NCBI GenBank assembly: GCA_963713965.1
Contig: OY970217.1
Coordinates: 372,001-436,000 of the forward strand
Direction: 5' to 3'
Source: CALAGB01 sp963713965
GTDB taxonomy: Bacteria > Chloroflexota > Chloroflexia > Thermomicrobiales > Thermomicrobiaceae
Length of the DNA: 64,000 nt
Below the pieces are notes generated by a model that made no database searches, was not told the origin of the DNA, and worked only from the letters and a program-made list of their open reading frames with translations. Within the stretch, counting starts at the first letter, position 1. Each line of letters opens with the position of its first letter. Shown in pieces: positions 18,844 through 27,152 of this stretch. Made by a program: the position numbers and the translations under genes.

Positions 18844-19044
18844 ATGGAGCTCCAGTCAATGGAGACCGTTGTCCGTCGGTTGGTCAGTGACGCCGAATTC
18901 CGAGCGGCCGCGATGGCGAATCCTGAGGCAGCTCTTGCCGATTTTGATCTCGGTGTCGACGCTCAGGCAGCCGTATCCAAGCTTTGCGGACAGATCGCTG
19001 ACGACGACAACTTTGGCGATGTTCACTTCGGAGCTTGGTACTAA
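18844..19044 (+). CDS. Small NHLP/Os1348-like peptide, candidate prenylated pheromone precursor (ComX-like role)
   Basis: 66 residues. The N-terminal 40 residues (VVRRLVSDAEFRAAAM, NPEAALADFDL) match the nitrile-hydratase-leader-like Os1348 family, common as short orphan peptides in Chloroflexota. The C-terminal part is acidic/aromatic and ends HFGAWY, with Trp65 next to last and one Cys near residue 43. ComX of Bacillus has a comparable leader ending in a Phe-Asp-Val stretch and is prenylated on a Trp near its C-terminus. The gene sits 42 bases before a ComQ-like prenyltransferase. Inferred: Trp65 is isoprenylated, and a C-terminal fragment is released and sensed by the receptor encoded two genes on. 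ATG 18844 has GGGGGA three bases upstream; ATG 18859 is an alternative. Confidence 0.7.
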   Translation: MELQSMETVVRRLVSDAEFRAAAMANPEAALADFDLGVDAQAAVSKLCGQIADDDNFGDVHFGAWY

Positions 19045-19086
19045 TACCGTCATCACGTCCGCTGACGTACAACCTTGAGAGGGTTG

Positions 19087-19980
19087 ATGTCAGCAACAAC
19101 GGCACAACAAATCGTGCTTGATGCGGTGGAGGGGGCGGGGTTTCCCGCCCCCTTCAAAGAATTGATCCTCCTGGCCCTGTCGCAACCAGGACGAATTCTC
19201 GATCAAGATCACCCCTCGTTGTTCCACGACATCATCCTGGCGTGCTGTTCCGCGGCTCACGGACGAACTCAACTTTCGCCTCGCGTAGCTGCTGCATTTG
19301 AGCTCTGCATCGCGGCATCTGATCTTCTTGACGAAATTGAAGATGCGGATGAATCGGTCGTGTGTTCATATGCGGGAATGCCCCGCGCCCTCAACGCGTC
19401 GACAGCGATTCTCGCAGCGGCCTTTTCAACGCTGAGTGCTCCGGAAATCGGTAGTGAACACCGGTCGCTGTTTCTCGAAATGATCAACATGTTGTCCAGC
19501 ACGATTGTGACATCGACCGTAGGGCAAGACGCGGATCTCGCATCAACTGGCGGTGAAGAACGTTCAATCCAATTTGCCGTAGAGATTGCTCGGTTGAAAA
19601 GCGGCAGTCTGGTCGCGGGTGCCTCCGTCATGGGAGCGGCTCTTGGAACGACAGATCCGCAAGCGTTGTCGTTGTACCGCGACTTCGGTACTCATCTCGG
19701 AACAGCCTATCAACTGAGCAACGACCTGCGGGACGCAAGGTCATCGGCAAAATCGGACATCGCCTCGGGAAAGGGCACCGTTCCCCTCGTATTTCAGAAT
19801 TCGGATTCTCGAGGATCGTTGGAACCCGTCGGCGAGTCAGTGTTGCGCGCATCTGGAGCGCTTCAATTCACATGGGTACTGATGGAAACAGAGCGAAACG
19901 CGTGTCGACGCGTCATAGAGTTGCTTCGTAGCCACAATCAGGACGTTGCGCCACTTGAGTCGCTGGTGAGTCATCCATGA
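19087..19980 (+). CDS. ComQ-like isoprenyl transferase (polyprenyl synthase fold)
   Basis: 297 residues of the all-helical trans-isoprenyl diphosphate synthase fold. The first Asp-rich region is D79-L-L-D-E-I-E-D86; the second is Q209-L-S-N-D-L-R-D216, followed by KSDIASGKGTVPL, the usual C-terminal lid segment. The first motif departs from the canonical DDxxD, and the second has Asn for the first Asp, as in ComQ-type and other specialised members rather than chain-elongating housekeeping synthases. Given the preceding Trp-ending peptide and the ComP-like sensor after it, the best reading is peptide Trp prenylation (inference). A lipid or carotenoid prenyl synthase is the alternative. ATG 19087 follows GAGAGGG; the stop overlaps the sensor gene start (ATGA). 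Confidence 0.75.
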   Translation: MSATTAQQIVLDAVEGAGFPAPFKELILLALSQPGRILDQDHPSLFHDIILACCSAAHGRTQLSPRVAAAFELCIAASDLLDEIEDADESVVCSYAGMPRALNASTAILAAAFSTLSAPEIGSEHRSLFLEMINMLSSTIVTSTVGQDADLASTGGEERSIQFAVEIARLKSGSLVAGASVMGAALGTTDPQALSLYRDFGTHLGTAYQLSNDLRDARSSAKSDIASGKGTVPLVFQNSDSRGSLEPVGESVLRASGALQFTWVLMETERNACRRVIELLRSHNQDVAPLESLVSHP

Positions 19981-22900
19981 ATCATTCAATCTCGTCCTCC
20001 ACGTCGGACTCCTCAAAACGAGAGCGAGTTCGAGGACGGCACGTCGTGGCCCTCCTGGTCGTCATCGGATTTTTGATTCTCTTCTCGCTGGGAGTTCGAT
20101 CTCGCTACGCACCACCGACGGCTGGCGTGCAGATCACATGGTCGGCGTCGTCTCAAGCGTGGACGATCTCGAGAGTCCATCCATTGAGCTCTTCATATGA
20201 CGCTGGAGTGCGAATCGGAGACGTCGTCACATCTATTGACGGCCAATCTCTCCCGAACAATGTCAACGATCAGATTAACGTCACCGAAATCGGGTCGCAC
20301 ATTGAAGTCATACATCCGGGAACCGGCAATTCGATAACCGTCGACGCAGGTGAATCAGATCCAGACTGGAACCTCGTCCTGCTGTGCAGCGTCGTCTTTG
20401 CAGTTGTAGGCATCGCTGTTCTACTGGTCGGAGATGGCAGTGCGCCCAGAGCACTGTCGCTGGCATGCGTCGTCGGTGCGCTTGAACTCGCCGTCCTGCC
20501 GTCGATGTATCGACTGAGCTCGTGGTCTATTCCAATTCACGCCGTGCTACTTGCCCTGGCGTTTTCCAGCTTCGCATATCTGTTTCTTGTCTTTCCGATC
20601 AAACGAGAATTCCGGGTACGGAACCTGACAATCCCGGCATCGGTTGTTCCGTTCACCGCCATACCATTTGCGGCTTTCTGGTACTACTCGGTGCAGATTG
20701 CACCTGAGAATTACGGACGACTGCGCCTCTGGGGCTTCCCATATTTAGTCGCCTGCCTTCTTATTGGAGTTGGCTCGCTGATCTATGGGTGGCGGACAAC
20801 CAGGGGCCAGCGCGAGCACACTCAAATTCGCATTGTGGTACTGAGCAGTATCGCCGCAGTGTTACCGTTCGTCCTCCTTTCTGCAATCCCGGAGGCCGTG
20901 GCCGGCACATACGTAGTTCATCCGAAGTACTCCATGCTGGCGCTGGTGTTGCTGCCCTTGTCATTCGGGTATGCCATCCTCCGCTACCAGATCATGGACC
21001 TCCAACTCTACATCCGGCGCGGCATCGTCTACTCGGTCCTGGCTCTGGTGGTCACCGGCATCTACGCGCTGATCCTCTTCATCGGCACGACCATCATTCA
21101 GCACCAGGTCGGCATGAACGACGCATTCGTTCTGGCCGTTTCCGGAACGATCGTTGCCATCATTTTCCAACGCTTGCGCGACGAATTGCAGCGTCTGGTG
21201 GATCGTGCATTCGACCGAAGCCACTACGACTACCGCACGCAGCTACTCGAGTTCAGCCGTCGCATGACGGAGCACCTGGAGAGCGAAGACCTCGGCAAGC
21301 TGACCGCAACGCTGATCTCTCAAACTCTGGAGCCGACTCACGTTCGCATGTACATGTTCGATTCGGCGGCCCAGGTGTTCCGGCTCAGCGCCGGCGTCGG
21401 CGTTCCGGCATCGAACGGCTGGCAGGAGTTGAGCCTGCGTCATCCAATCATCGTTGGCCTCGAGGAAGCCGGCGGGCTGCGTCAGCGCTTCGACGCATCA
21501 GCCGACGACGCGGGTTTGTCGATTCTCCTCGAGAAAGACATAGAGGTCGTCGGGCTGCTGATCCTCGGTCCAAAGAAGGCGGATCTCCCCTATTCGAGCG
21601 AGGATATTTCTCTACTCAAGACCGTTGCGAATCAGCTCGCGGTGGCGGCGGACAACTCGCGACTCTACGAGCGAACCCGAGATCTTTATCTGTCGAGCAT
21701 CCGAACTCTCGCCGCAACGGTTGACGCGAAAGATCCATACACACACGGTCACTCAGAACGCGTCTCGGCATATGCACGTTCAATCGCCGGCGAACTCGAT
21801 TTGCAGCGCGAGGATGTGGAGGCTATTGAGCTCGCCGGTCTGTTGCACGACATCGGCAAGATCGGCATTCCCGACTCCGTGCTGCAGAAGCCCGGTCGAC
21901 TCGACCCAGACGAGCGCGCGCTCATCATGGAACATGCGGCGCTCGGGGCCAAGATCATCTCCGAGAACCCGTCGCTCATGCCGCTTGCTCCGCTCGTACG
22001 ACATCACCACGAGTGGTACAACGGCGGCGGATATCCTGATGGGCTTGAAGGAACAGAGATACCACTAGGCGCGGCGATCATCTCCGTGGCTGACACCTTC
22101 GACACCATGACCACGGATCGCCCATATCGCGCAGCGCCGGGACGCGAAAAGGCATTGGCCGAATTGCAGCGTTGCAGCGGATCGCAATTCCATCCCGATG
22201 TCGTCGCCGTCTTCTTGAAGCTCCAAGGCTTTATCGCCAAAGCAGAGCCCGCCGCCGACTCGAGTCACCAGAACTACACGGTCGCGGGCAGAATCTCGAC
22301 CGTCGACACGCGTGCCATGCGTATCGTTTACCGAGTCGTCCAGATGATCGGTGAAGTGACCGAGATCGATGGCTTCATCGCTCGTGTGGTCGATCTTATT
22401 GAACGCGAGCTCGGGACCGGCACCGTCGACCTATACCTGACCGATTCACTCTCCGGAGACCTGATCAGTCAAACCAAGCCCACCATGGAGACAGCGGTCA
22501 AAGAGACGCGCGTCGAGAGCGGCAAGGGCCTCGTTGGCTGGGTTGCCGAACACCGAGTGCCGGCTCGAATCGAAAGCACACAGCATGATGAGCGTGGCAG
22601 CCAAGGTCGCCATCCGACAACACGCTCACATCTCGCGGTTCCACTTGTCATTGAAGGCGAGACCATCGGCGTCATCGACGTGCAGGGGCGTCGCACCGGG
22701 TCATTCACCTCTGACGATGAGGCTTTGCTGGTGATCGTCGCCCAACAACTCGCGCAAGTTGTAGAAGTCGCCCAGCTGCACGATCAACTCAAGAAGAGCG
22801 CCACCCTCGATGGCTTGACCGGAGTTGCCAACCATCGCTACTTCTACCAGCGCCTCGAGGAAGAGTTGGCACGGGCCGATCGCAGTCAGGGCGATCTGTC

Positions 22901-23315
22901 GTTGATCCTCATCGACGTCGACGGTCTCAAGCAGGTGAACGACACCCACGGCCACATCGCGGGCGACACGGCGTTGCGGGCACTCGCAGTCCTCCTGGAA
23001 CGAGAGTCACGAGCTTCGGACACCGTGGCGCGCTACGGTGGTGACGAGTTCGCGGTGATCCTGCCAGGAGTGGACGAGGCCGGAGCACTCGTCTATGCCC
23101 GCCGCATGGTTAGCGTGATCATCGAGACGACGTTCGATCTTCACGGTGAGAGCGTTCCACTCCCGACGATTTCCTGGGGAATGGCGTCGCTTGCGGCAGA
23201 TGGGGATCGCGCCGTCTCACTCGTCGCCGCGGCCGACGAGCGCATGTACCGCCACAAGTTCACCAGTGCCCAATCGTCTCAACCTCGAGCAATCGCCTCG
23301 ACCGGACGCGGATAG
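19977..23315 (+). CDS. ComP-like PDZ/multi-TM sensor with GAF, HD-GYP, GAF and GGDEF output
   Basis: 1112 residues. TM1 (~24-42) is followed by an extracytoplasmic PDZ domain (~45-125, AGVRIGDVVTSIDGQSL), then about seven to eight helices to ~385 ending GYAILRYQIMDLQLYIRRG. This is the sensor layout of ComP and related kinases. After it come GAF (~430-570), HD-GYP (LLHDIGKIGIPD near 622, HHEWYNGGGYPDGL near 677), a second GAF (~770-920) and GGDEF (ARYGGDEFAVILPG near 1020). The catalytic motifs of both HD-GYP (c-di-GMP hydrolysis) and GGDEF (synthesis) are intact; no histidine kinase domain is present. The gene overlaps the prenyltransferase by four bases, so it is the likely receptor of the modified peptide (inference). 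Confidence 0.85.
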   Translation: MNHSISSSTSDSSKRERVRGRHVVALLVVIGFLILFSLGVRSRYAPPTAGVQITWSASSQAWTISRVHPLSSSYDAGVRIGDVVTSIDGQSLPNNVNDQINVTEIGSHIEVIHPGTGNSITVDAGESDPDWNLVLLCSVVFAVVGIAVLLVGDGSAPRALSLACVVGALELAVLPSMYRLSSWSIPIHAVLLALAFSSFAYLFLVFPIKREFRVRNLTIPASVVPFTAIPFAAFWYYSVQIAPENYGRLRLWGFPYLVACLLIGVGSLIYGWRTTRGQREHTQIRIVVLSSIAAVLPFVLLSAIPEAVAGTYVVHPKYSMLALVLLPLSFGYAILRYQIMDLQLYIRRGIVYSVLALVVTGIYALILFIGTTIIQHQVGMNDAFVLAVSGTIVAIIFQRLRDELQRLVDRAFDRSHYDYRTQLLEFSRRMTEHLESEDLGKLTATLISQTLEPTHVRMYMFDSAAQVFRLSAGVGVPASNGWQELSLRHPIIVGLEEAGGLRQRFDASADDAGLSILLEKDIEVVGLLILGPKKADLPYSSEDISLLKTVANQLAVAADNSRLYERTRDLYLSSIRTLAATVDAKDPYTHGHSERVSAYARSIAGELDLQREDVEAIELAGLLHDIGKIGIPDSVLQKPGRLDPDERALIMEHAALGAKIISENPSLMPLAPLVRHHHEWYNGGGYPDGLEGTEIPLGAAIISVADTFDTMTTDRPYRAAPGREKALAELQRCSGSQFHPDVVAVFLKLQGFIAKAEPAADSSHQNYTVAGRISTVDTRAMRIVYRVVQMIGEVTEIDGFIARVVDLIERELGTGTVDLYLTDSLSGDLISQTKPTMETAVKETRVESGKGLVGWVAEHRVPARIESTQHDERGSQGRHPTTRSHLAVPLVIEGETIGVIDVQGRRTGSFTSDDEALLVIVAQQLAQVVEVAQLHDQLKKSATLDGLTGVANHRYFYQRLEEELARADRSQGDLSLILIDVDGLKQVNDTHGHIAGDTALRALAVLLERESRASDTVARYGGDEFAVILPGVDEAGALVYARRMVSVIIETTFDLHGESVPLPTISWGMASLAADGDRAVSLVAAADERMYRHKFTSAQSSQPRAIASTGRG

Positions 23316-23524
23316 GGTCGGGTTCATCCGCGAACGGGATGGTGAGCCGCCGGTGACCCGCGTTTCGACTGCGCGGGCGGCGAATCCGTCACGTTCGCTG
23401 CGGGCCAAGCTTCTTCCTGTTCGCGAGAGCAGGATATCTGGAGTATTCTTGCAATCAGCTGGCTGGCCGTTCGCTGGATCGCTCCGGACCCAGTCGTACG
23501 CTAATCTGCAATCGGGGATCGTCC

Positions 23525-24796
23525 ATGCATCCGCAACAAGCCAACGAATCCAAACGCGTGCTTCTGCTGGTTACGCCGTCCAGCTATCGTGGCTCTGCAT
23601 TCACCTCGGCAGCTGAACGGCTCGGCATTGACGTAGTGCTTGGCGTAGATTTGCCCAAGGCGTTGGCAAGCGAGTGGAACGTGCCTTTCAGTGTCGATTT
23701 CAGCCGTCCTCACGTGGCCGCCTCTGAAATCGCATCTTTCGCGCGAGAAAAGCCGATCGACGCCATAATTGCTGTCGATGACAGTGGCACAATTCTGGCC
23801 GCCCTCGCAAGCGATCTGCTCGGTCTACCGAGCAACTCGCCGGACGCGGCTGTCGCAGCTCGCGACAAGCATCTGATGCGAAACCTACTGCACTCAGAGG
23901 GGGTGCCCGTTCCTGGCTTTCGTGCCTACCCAGCGACGATCGATGATGAAGTACTTGCCAGCGAAGTTGATTATCCGGTCGTCGTGAAACCGACACACCT
24001 TTCCGGCAGTCGCGGTGTGATTCGCGCCGACAGTGACGATGAGCTATTTGCCGCGCTCAGTCGCACGCGACAGGTGATCCAGCTCGACGGGCAGAACCTG
24101 AGCGATTCCACGATCCTTCTCGAGGAATTCGTACCTGGCTTCGAACTGGCACTCGAAGGACTGCTGGACAATGGCGAACTGCACGTTCTGGCGCTCTTCG
24201 ACAAACCCGATCCATTGGACGGCCCATTCTTCGAAGAAACAATCTACGTCACTCCATCTCGGCTTTCGATAGATGTGCAGCAGGCGATTGCCGTCTGCAC
24301 GAGGGACGCCGCGCGGGCGCTCGGGTTGCAGCAGGGGCCGGTTCACGCGGAACTGCGCGTCAATGAGCGTGGTCCGTGGATCATTGAGGTCGCGGGAAGA
24401 TCAATTGGTGGGCTGTGCTCGACCATCCTGGAGTTCGGAACCGGGATGGCGCTTGAGGACCTGATCTTATTGCAAGCAACCGGAGCGTCAGTTGGAGGGT
24501 TTCAGCGAGGTGACGACGCAGTCGGCGTTATGATGATCCCGATTCCGAAGGGCGGTGTGTTGCGTCGAATTGAAGGGCTCGAGGAAGCACATCAGGTTGA
24601 CGGCGTCACCGGAGTGGAAATCACGGCCCGCATCAACCATCCGATCGTTCCGCTTCCCGAAGGTGCGAGTTATCTGGGGTTCATCTTCGCCAAGGGGGAG
24701 TCACCACACGAGGTCGAGTCGTCACTCAGACTCGCACACGAACGGCTGGAGTTTCATATCACACCGGAGATCAAGTTGAGGTCCGTCACTCGTTGA
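23525..24796 (+). CDS. ATP-grasp ligase with L-amino-acid-ligase-type C-terminal domain
   Basis: 423 residues. The N-terminal preATP-grasp domain holds VDDSGTILAALASDLLG, then the ATP-grasp core (VVKPTHLSGSRGV, ILLEEFVPGFELALEGLL, PVHAELRVNERGPWIIEVAGRSIGG), then a C-terminal domain (~330-415) like the LAL_C2 domain of L-amino-acid ligases. These enzymes join amino acids or small carboxylates by an acyl-phosphate intermediate. It lies 209 bases after the sensor gene, so it may or may not belong to that unit; a role in dipeptide or small-molecule signalling is speculative. ATG 23525 follows a GGGGAT site. Confidence 0.8.
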   Translation: MHPQQANESKRVLLLVTPSSYRGSAFTSAAERLGIDVVLGVDLPKALASEWNVPFSVDFSRPHVAASEIASFAREKPIDAIIAVDDSGTILAALASDLLGLPSNSPDAAVAARDKHLMRNLLHSEGVPVPGFRAYPATIDDEVLASEVDYPVVVKPTHLSGSRGVIRADSDDELFAALSRTRQVIQLDGQNLSDSTILLEEFVPGFELALEGLLDNGELHVLALFDKPDPLDGPFFEETIYVTPSRLSIDVQQAIAVCTRDAARALGLQQGPVHAELRVNERGPWIIEVAGRSIGGLCSTILEFGTGMALEDLILLQATGASVGGFQRGDDAVGVMMIPIPKGGVLRRIEGLEEAHQVDGVTGVEITARINHPIVPLPEGASYLGFIFAKGESPHEVESSLRLAHERLEFHITPEIKLRSVTR

Positions 24797-24825
24797 CCGG
24801 CGGGAAGAGTCACGAATCGGGCGAA

Positions 24826-25140
24826 CTATTTCTTCCTGGGAGCAGGTCCGCCACCACCTTTGGCGCCAGCCGCACCGGCAGGCATCCAACCTTCAGGCAT
24901 CTGAGCGCCTTCACCGAAGAAAAATTCTTCCATCTGCTGACGCAGCAGTTTGCGATCGTCAGGATCGGCGGGGTTCAACGCATAGTGGTTGATAAGGATC
25001 GTCTGATGTTCGCGCCACATTTCCCAGGCATCTTGCGAAACGTTGTTGAAGATACGCTCGCCCAACGCGCCAGGAAACGGCGGCTTCTCCATACCGGGCA
25101 TCTCTCGCCCGAACTTCACGCAATTGACCATCCTGGGCAT
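24826..25140 (-). CDS. yggX: Fe(II)-trafficking/oxidative damage protection protein YggX family
   Basis: 104 residues. RMVNCVKFGREMPGMEKPPFPG with the conserved N-terminal Cys, then LGERIFNNVSQDAWEMWREHQTILINHYALN, match YggX, which protects Fe-S clusters from oxidation and may traffic iron. A Gly/Pro/Ala/Lys-rich tail of about 20 residues extends past the usual ~90-residue length. ATG 25140 has AGAAGG seven bases upstream. It converges with the ATP-grasp gene and is divergent from the formyltransferase. Confidence 0.85.
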   Translation of the reverse strand: MPRMVNCVKFGREMPGMEKPPFPGALGERIFNNVSQDAWEMWREHQTILINHYALNPADPDDRKLLRQQMEEFFFGEGAQMPEGWMPAGAAGAKGGGGPAPRKK

Positions 25141-25200
25141 TGTGTGACCTTCTCTCCATTCGATGCCAACGGGCATCAAGCCTAATTGAGGGCGAACCCC

Positions 25201-26166
25201 TTGTCAATCGACGAATCACTACACGAGGAGCACTCGCAAGACCGGCGCCCGTTCAAGATTGTCCTGTTCGGTCGCCACTGTACGCAGACCACGGTAACTC
25301 TTCGTCGACTCTTGCGAGAGGATGTTTGCGTCAACGGCGTGTTGATTCCGTCTTCGCGAGACTTTGGTCCCGCCGTCAAACGAATCGCGGCGCGACCGTT
25401 CATCCAGATCTCGGGCAATAACGCGCCCGTAGAATCCGACACGGTTGACCAACTGGCCCACCAAACCGGCATCCCGATCTATCAGATCCGCAAACCAATT
25501 TCGAAAGAGGTCATCACCCTACTCGAGGAATTCTCGCCCGACCTGATCGTGGTTTCCTGTTTCCCCTGGCGTGTTCCTCTGCGGGTGACCCAGTCGGCTC
25601 CGTGTGGTGCGATCAACGTTCATCCATCGTTGCTCCCAAAGTTCCGGGGGCCGGATCCCCTGTTCTGGGCGCTCCAGACGGGCGCGACGACCTGGGGCGT
25701 GACCGTCCACGAGCTGACGGCTCGACTCGACAGTGGATCCATTCTCCGGCAGCGGACGTTCGACATTCAACCGTCGCTCATCACTCGGGGACTTGAGCCC
25801 GCCGTCAGCGAAATTGGGGCCCAGACGTTGGTCGATGCTATTCGCGACATTCGCTCGGGAAACCCAGCACTGGTTGAGCAGGATGAGGCGAGTGCCACGT
25901 ATCGGGCCCACCCAACCAACTCCGATCTCGAGATCCGTACTGAATGGACCGTGGAGAGGGCGGTGAACTTCGTCTTGGGAGCAATCCAGCTTGGATATCG
26001 CCCGCTTGTGGCCACCGATCGTGGTCTCTTCGTCGCTCGGTCCGCGAAGTCGATGACGGACAAGAGCGGCAGCGCTGACTTCACCTGGCAAACGTCTGAA
26101 CGCATCAGCATGCGGTTGGTCGACGGAACGATCGAGCTGGTCTTGTCGGGTGAGGTATCTGGCTAG
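25201..26166 (+). CDS. Formyltransferase of the Fmt/ArnA-like family
   Basis: About 321 residues. The N-terminal Rossmann-like region starts FKIVLFGRHC, then the catalytic segment CGAINVHPSLLPKFRGPDP and ARLDSGSIL supply the Asn-His-Asp triad used with 10-formyltetrahydrofolate. A smaller C-terminal domain follows. Substrate could be methionyl-tRNA, an amino sugar or an amino acid. The divergent first 60 residues and lack of a def neighbour argue that this is not the housekeeping fmt. TTG 25201 is preferred, with GAGGG eight bases upstream; TTG 25188-proximal (25186) is in frame but lacks a site. Confidence 0.75.
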   Translation: MSIDESLHEEHSQDRRPFKIVLFGRHCTQTTVTLRRLLREDVCVNGVLIPSSRDFGPAVKRIAARPFIQISGNNAPVESDTVDQLAHQTGIPIYQIRKPISKEVITLLEEFSPDLIVVSCFPWRVPLRVTQSAPCGAINVHPSLLPKFRGPDPLFWALQTGATTWGVTVHELTARLDSGSILRQRTFDIQPSLITRGLEPAVSEIGAQTLVDAIRDIRSGNPALVEQDEASATYRAHPTNSDLEIRTEWTVERAVNFVLGAIQLGYRPLVATDRGLFVARSAKSMTDKSGSADFTWQTSERISMRLVDGTIELVLSGEVSG

Positions 26167-26178
26167 TCAGCACTATGT

Positions 26179-27144
26179 TCAGTTCAGCCTGACGCGCCAG
26201 TCGTCGAGCGTGTCGCGAAGCGATGTTTCCAGGGAGATGGCTGGCTCCCATCCTGTCGCCGCTCGCAGCTTCCCGGCGTCTCCGATCAGCATGGGAATAT
26301 CCGAAGGGCGCAGTCGTGACGGATCCTGGCGAACGTCGACTTCAGCGGACGAGAGCCGCAGCAACTCATCAAGGATGGCGCTGATGCGGACACCGGTTCC
26401 GCTAGCGACATTGAAGACTGCGCCGGCAAACTCTGTTTTCGCCACCGCAACGTAGGCTCGGACGACGTCACGCACATCGAGAAAATCCCTGACCGAATCG
26501 AGATTACCGACGAGCAACACTGGGTCAGCCAGCCCATGCTCGATCTCCGCGATCTGCCGCGCCAGGCTTGACACCACGAAGCGGTCGTTCTGGCCCGGAC
26601 CAATGTGGTTGAATGGCCGCACCCGCACAATCTTCATTTCGTAGCTCAAGTGATACTGCAGCCCCAACATATCTTGCGTGACCTTGCTCACTGCATACGG
26701 ATTGCGCGGCTGGAACGGCTGCGATTCGATGATTGGGATCTCCGAAGGCGCAACAGCCCCGTAGACTTCAGCCGAGCTCACCACCACGATCACGGGGTCG
26801 ATCCCCGCTGCTCGGCAGGATTCAAGCAAGTTGACCTGTGAAACCACGTTGTTGATCAGCGTCTCGGCAGGATTCGCGACTGCTTTCGGTACGTAGGCTT
26901 GCGCGGCGAGGTGGAAGATGACGTCCGGCCGGTGGCGCGCGATGACGCGCGAGGTTAGGTCCGCGTCGAGCAGGTCACAGACGAGCTGGCGCACGCCTTC
27001 TTCATGTGGACCTGGATGACCCTGGACGGCGATTAGGTTCAAGGAGGTCTGCGACTTCAGGAGTTCGACGAGGTGACGACCAACGAAGCCGCTCGCACCA
27101 GTGATGAGTGCAGTAGCGTCGGCAACCGGCACCTCGTTCGACAC
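26179..27144 (-). CDS. NAD(P)-dependent sugar epimerase/dehydratase, GDP-6-deoxy-D-mannose reductase type
   Basis: 321 residues of an extended short-chain dehydrogenase: ITGASGFVG near residue 14, IFHLAAQAYVP, VSSAEVYG, then YAVSK (near 149-153) as the catalytic Tyr-Lys. RVRPFNHIGPGQ is typical of the Rmd/GDP-4-keto-6-deoxymannose reductase branch. The predicted product would be GDP-D-rhamnose or a related deoxyhexose for surface glycans. It begins only eight bases after metK ends, so it is probably the third gene of the SAM-riboswitch-controlled operon. Confidence 0.8.
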   Translation of the reverse strand: MSNEVPVADATALITGASGFVGRHLVELLKSQTSLNLIAVQGHPGPHEEGVRQLVCDLLDADLTSRVIARHRPDVIFHLAAQAYVPKAVANPAETLINNVVSQVNLLESCRAAGIDPVIVVVSSAEVYGAVAPSEIPIIESQPFQPRNPYAVSKVTQDMLGLQYHLSYEMKIVRVRPFNHIGPGQNDRFVVSSLARQIAEIEHGLADPVLLVGNLDSVRDFLDVRDVVRAYVAVAKTEFAGAVFNVASGTGVRISAILDELLRLSSAEVDVRQDPSRLRPSDIPMLIGDAGKLRAATGWEPAISLETSLRDTLDDWRVRLN

Positions 27145-27152
27145 GCGCTGGA

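Noticed and set aside
18844..19044. Peptide as a lanthipeptide, cyanobactin or TOMM precursor
   Set aside because: No cyclodehydratase, lanthionine synthetase or protease gene nearby; the adjacent enzyme is a prenyl synthase.
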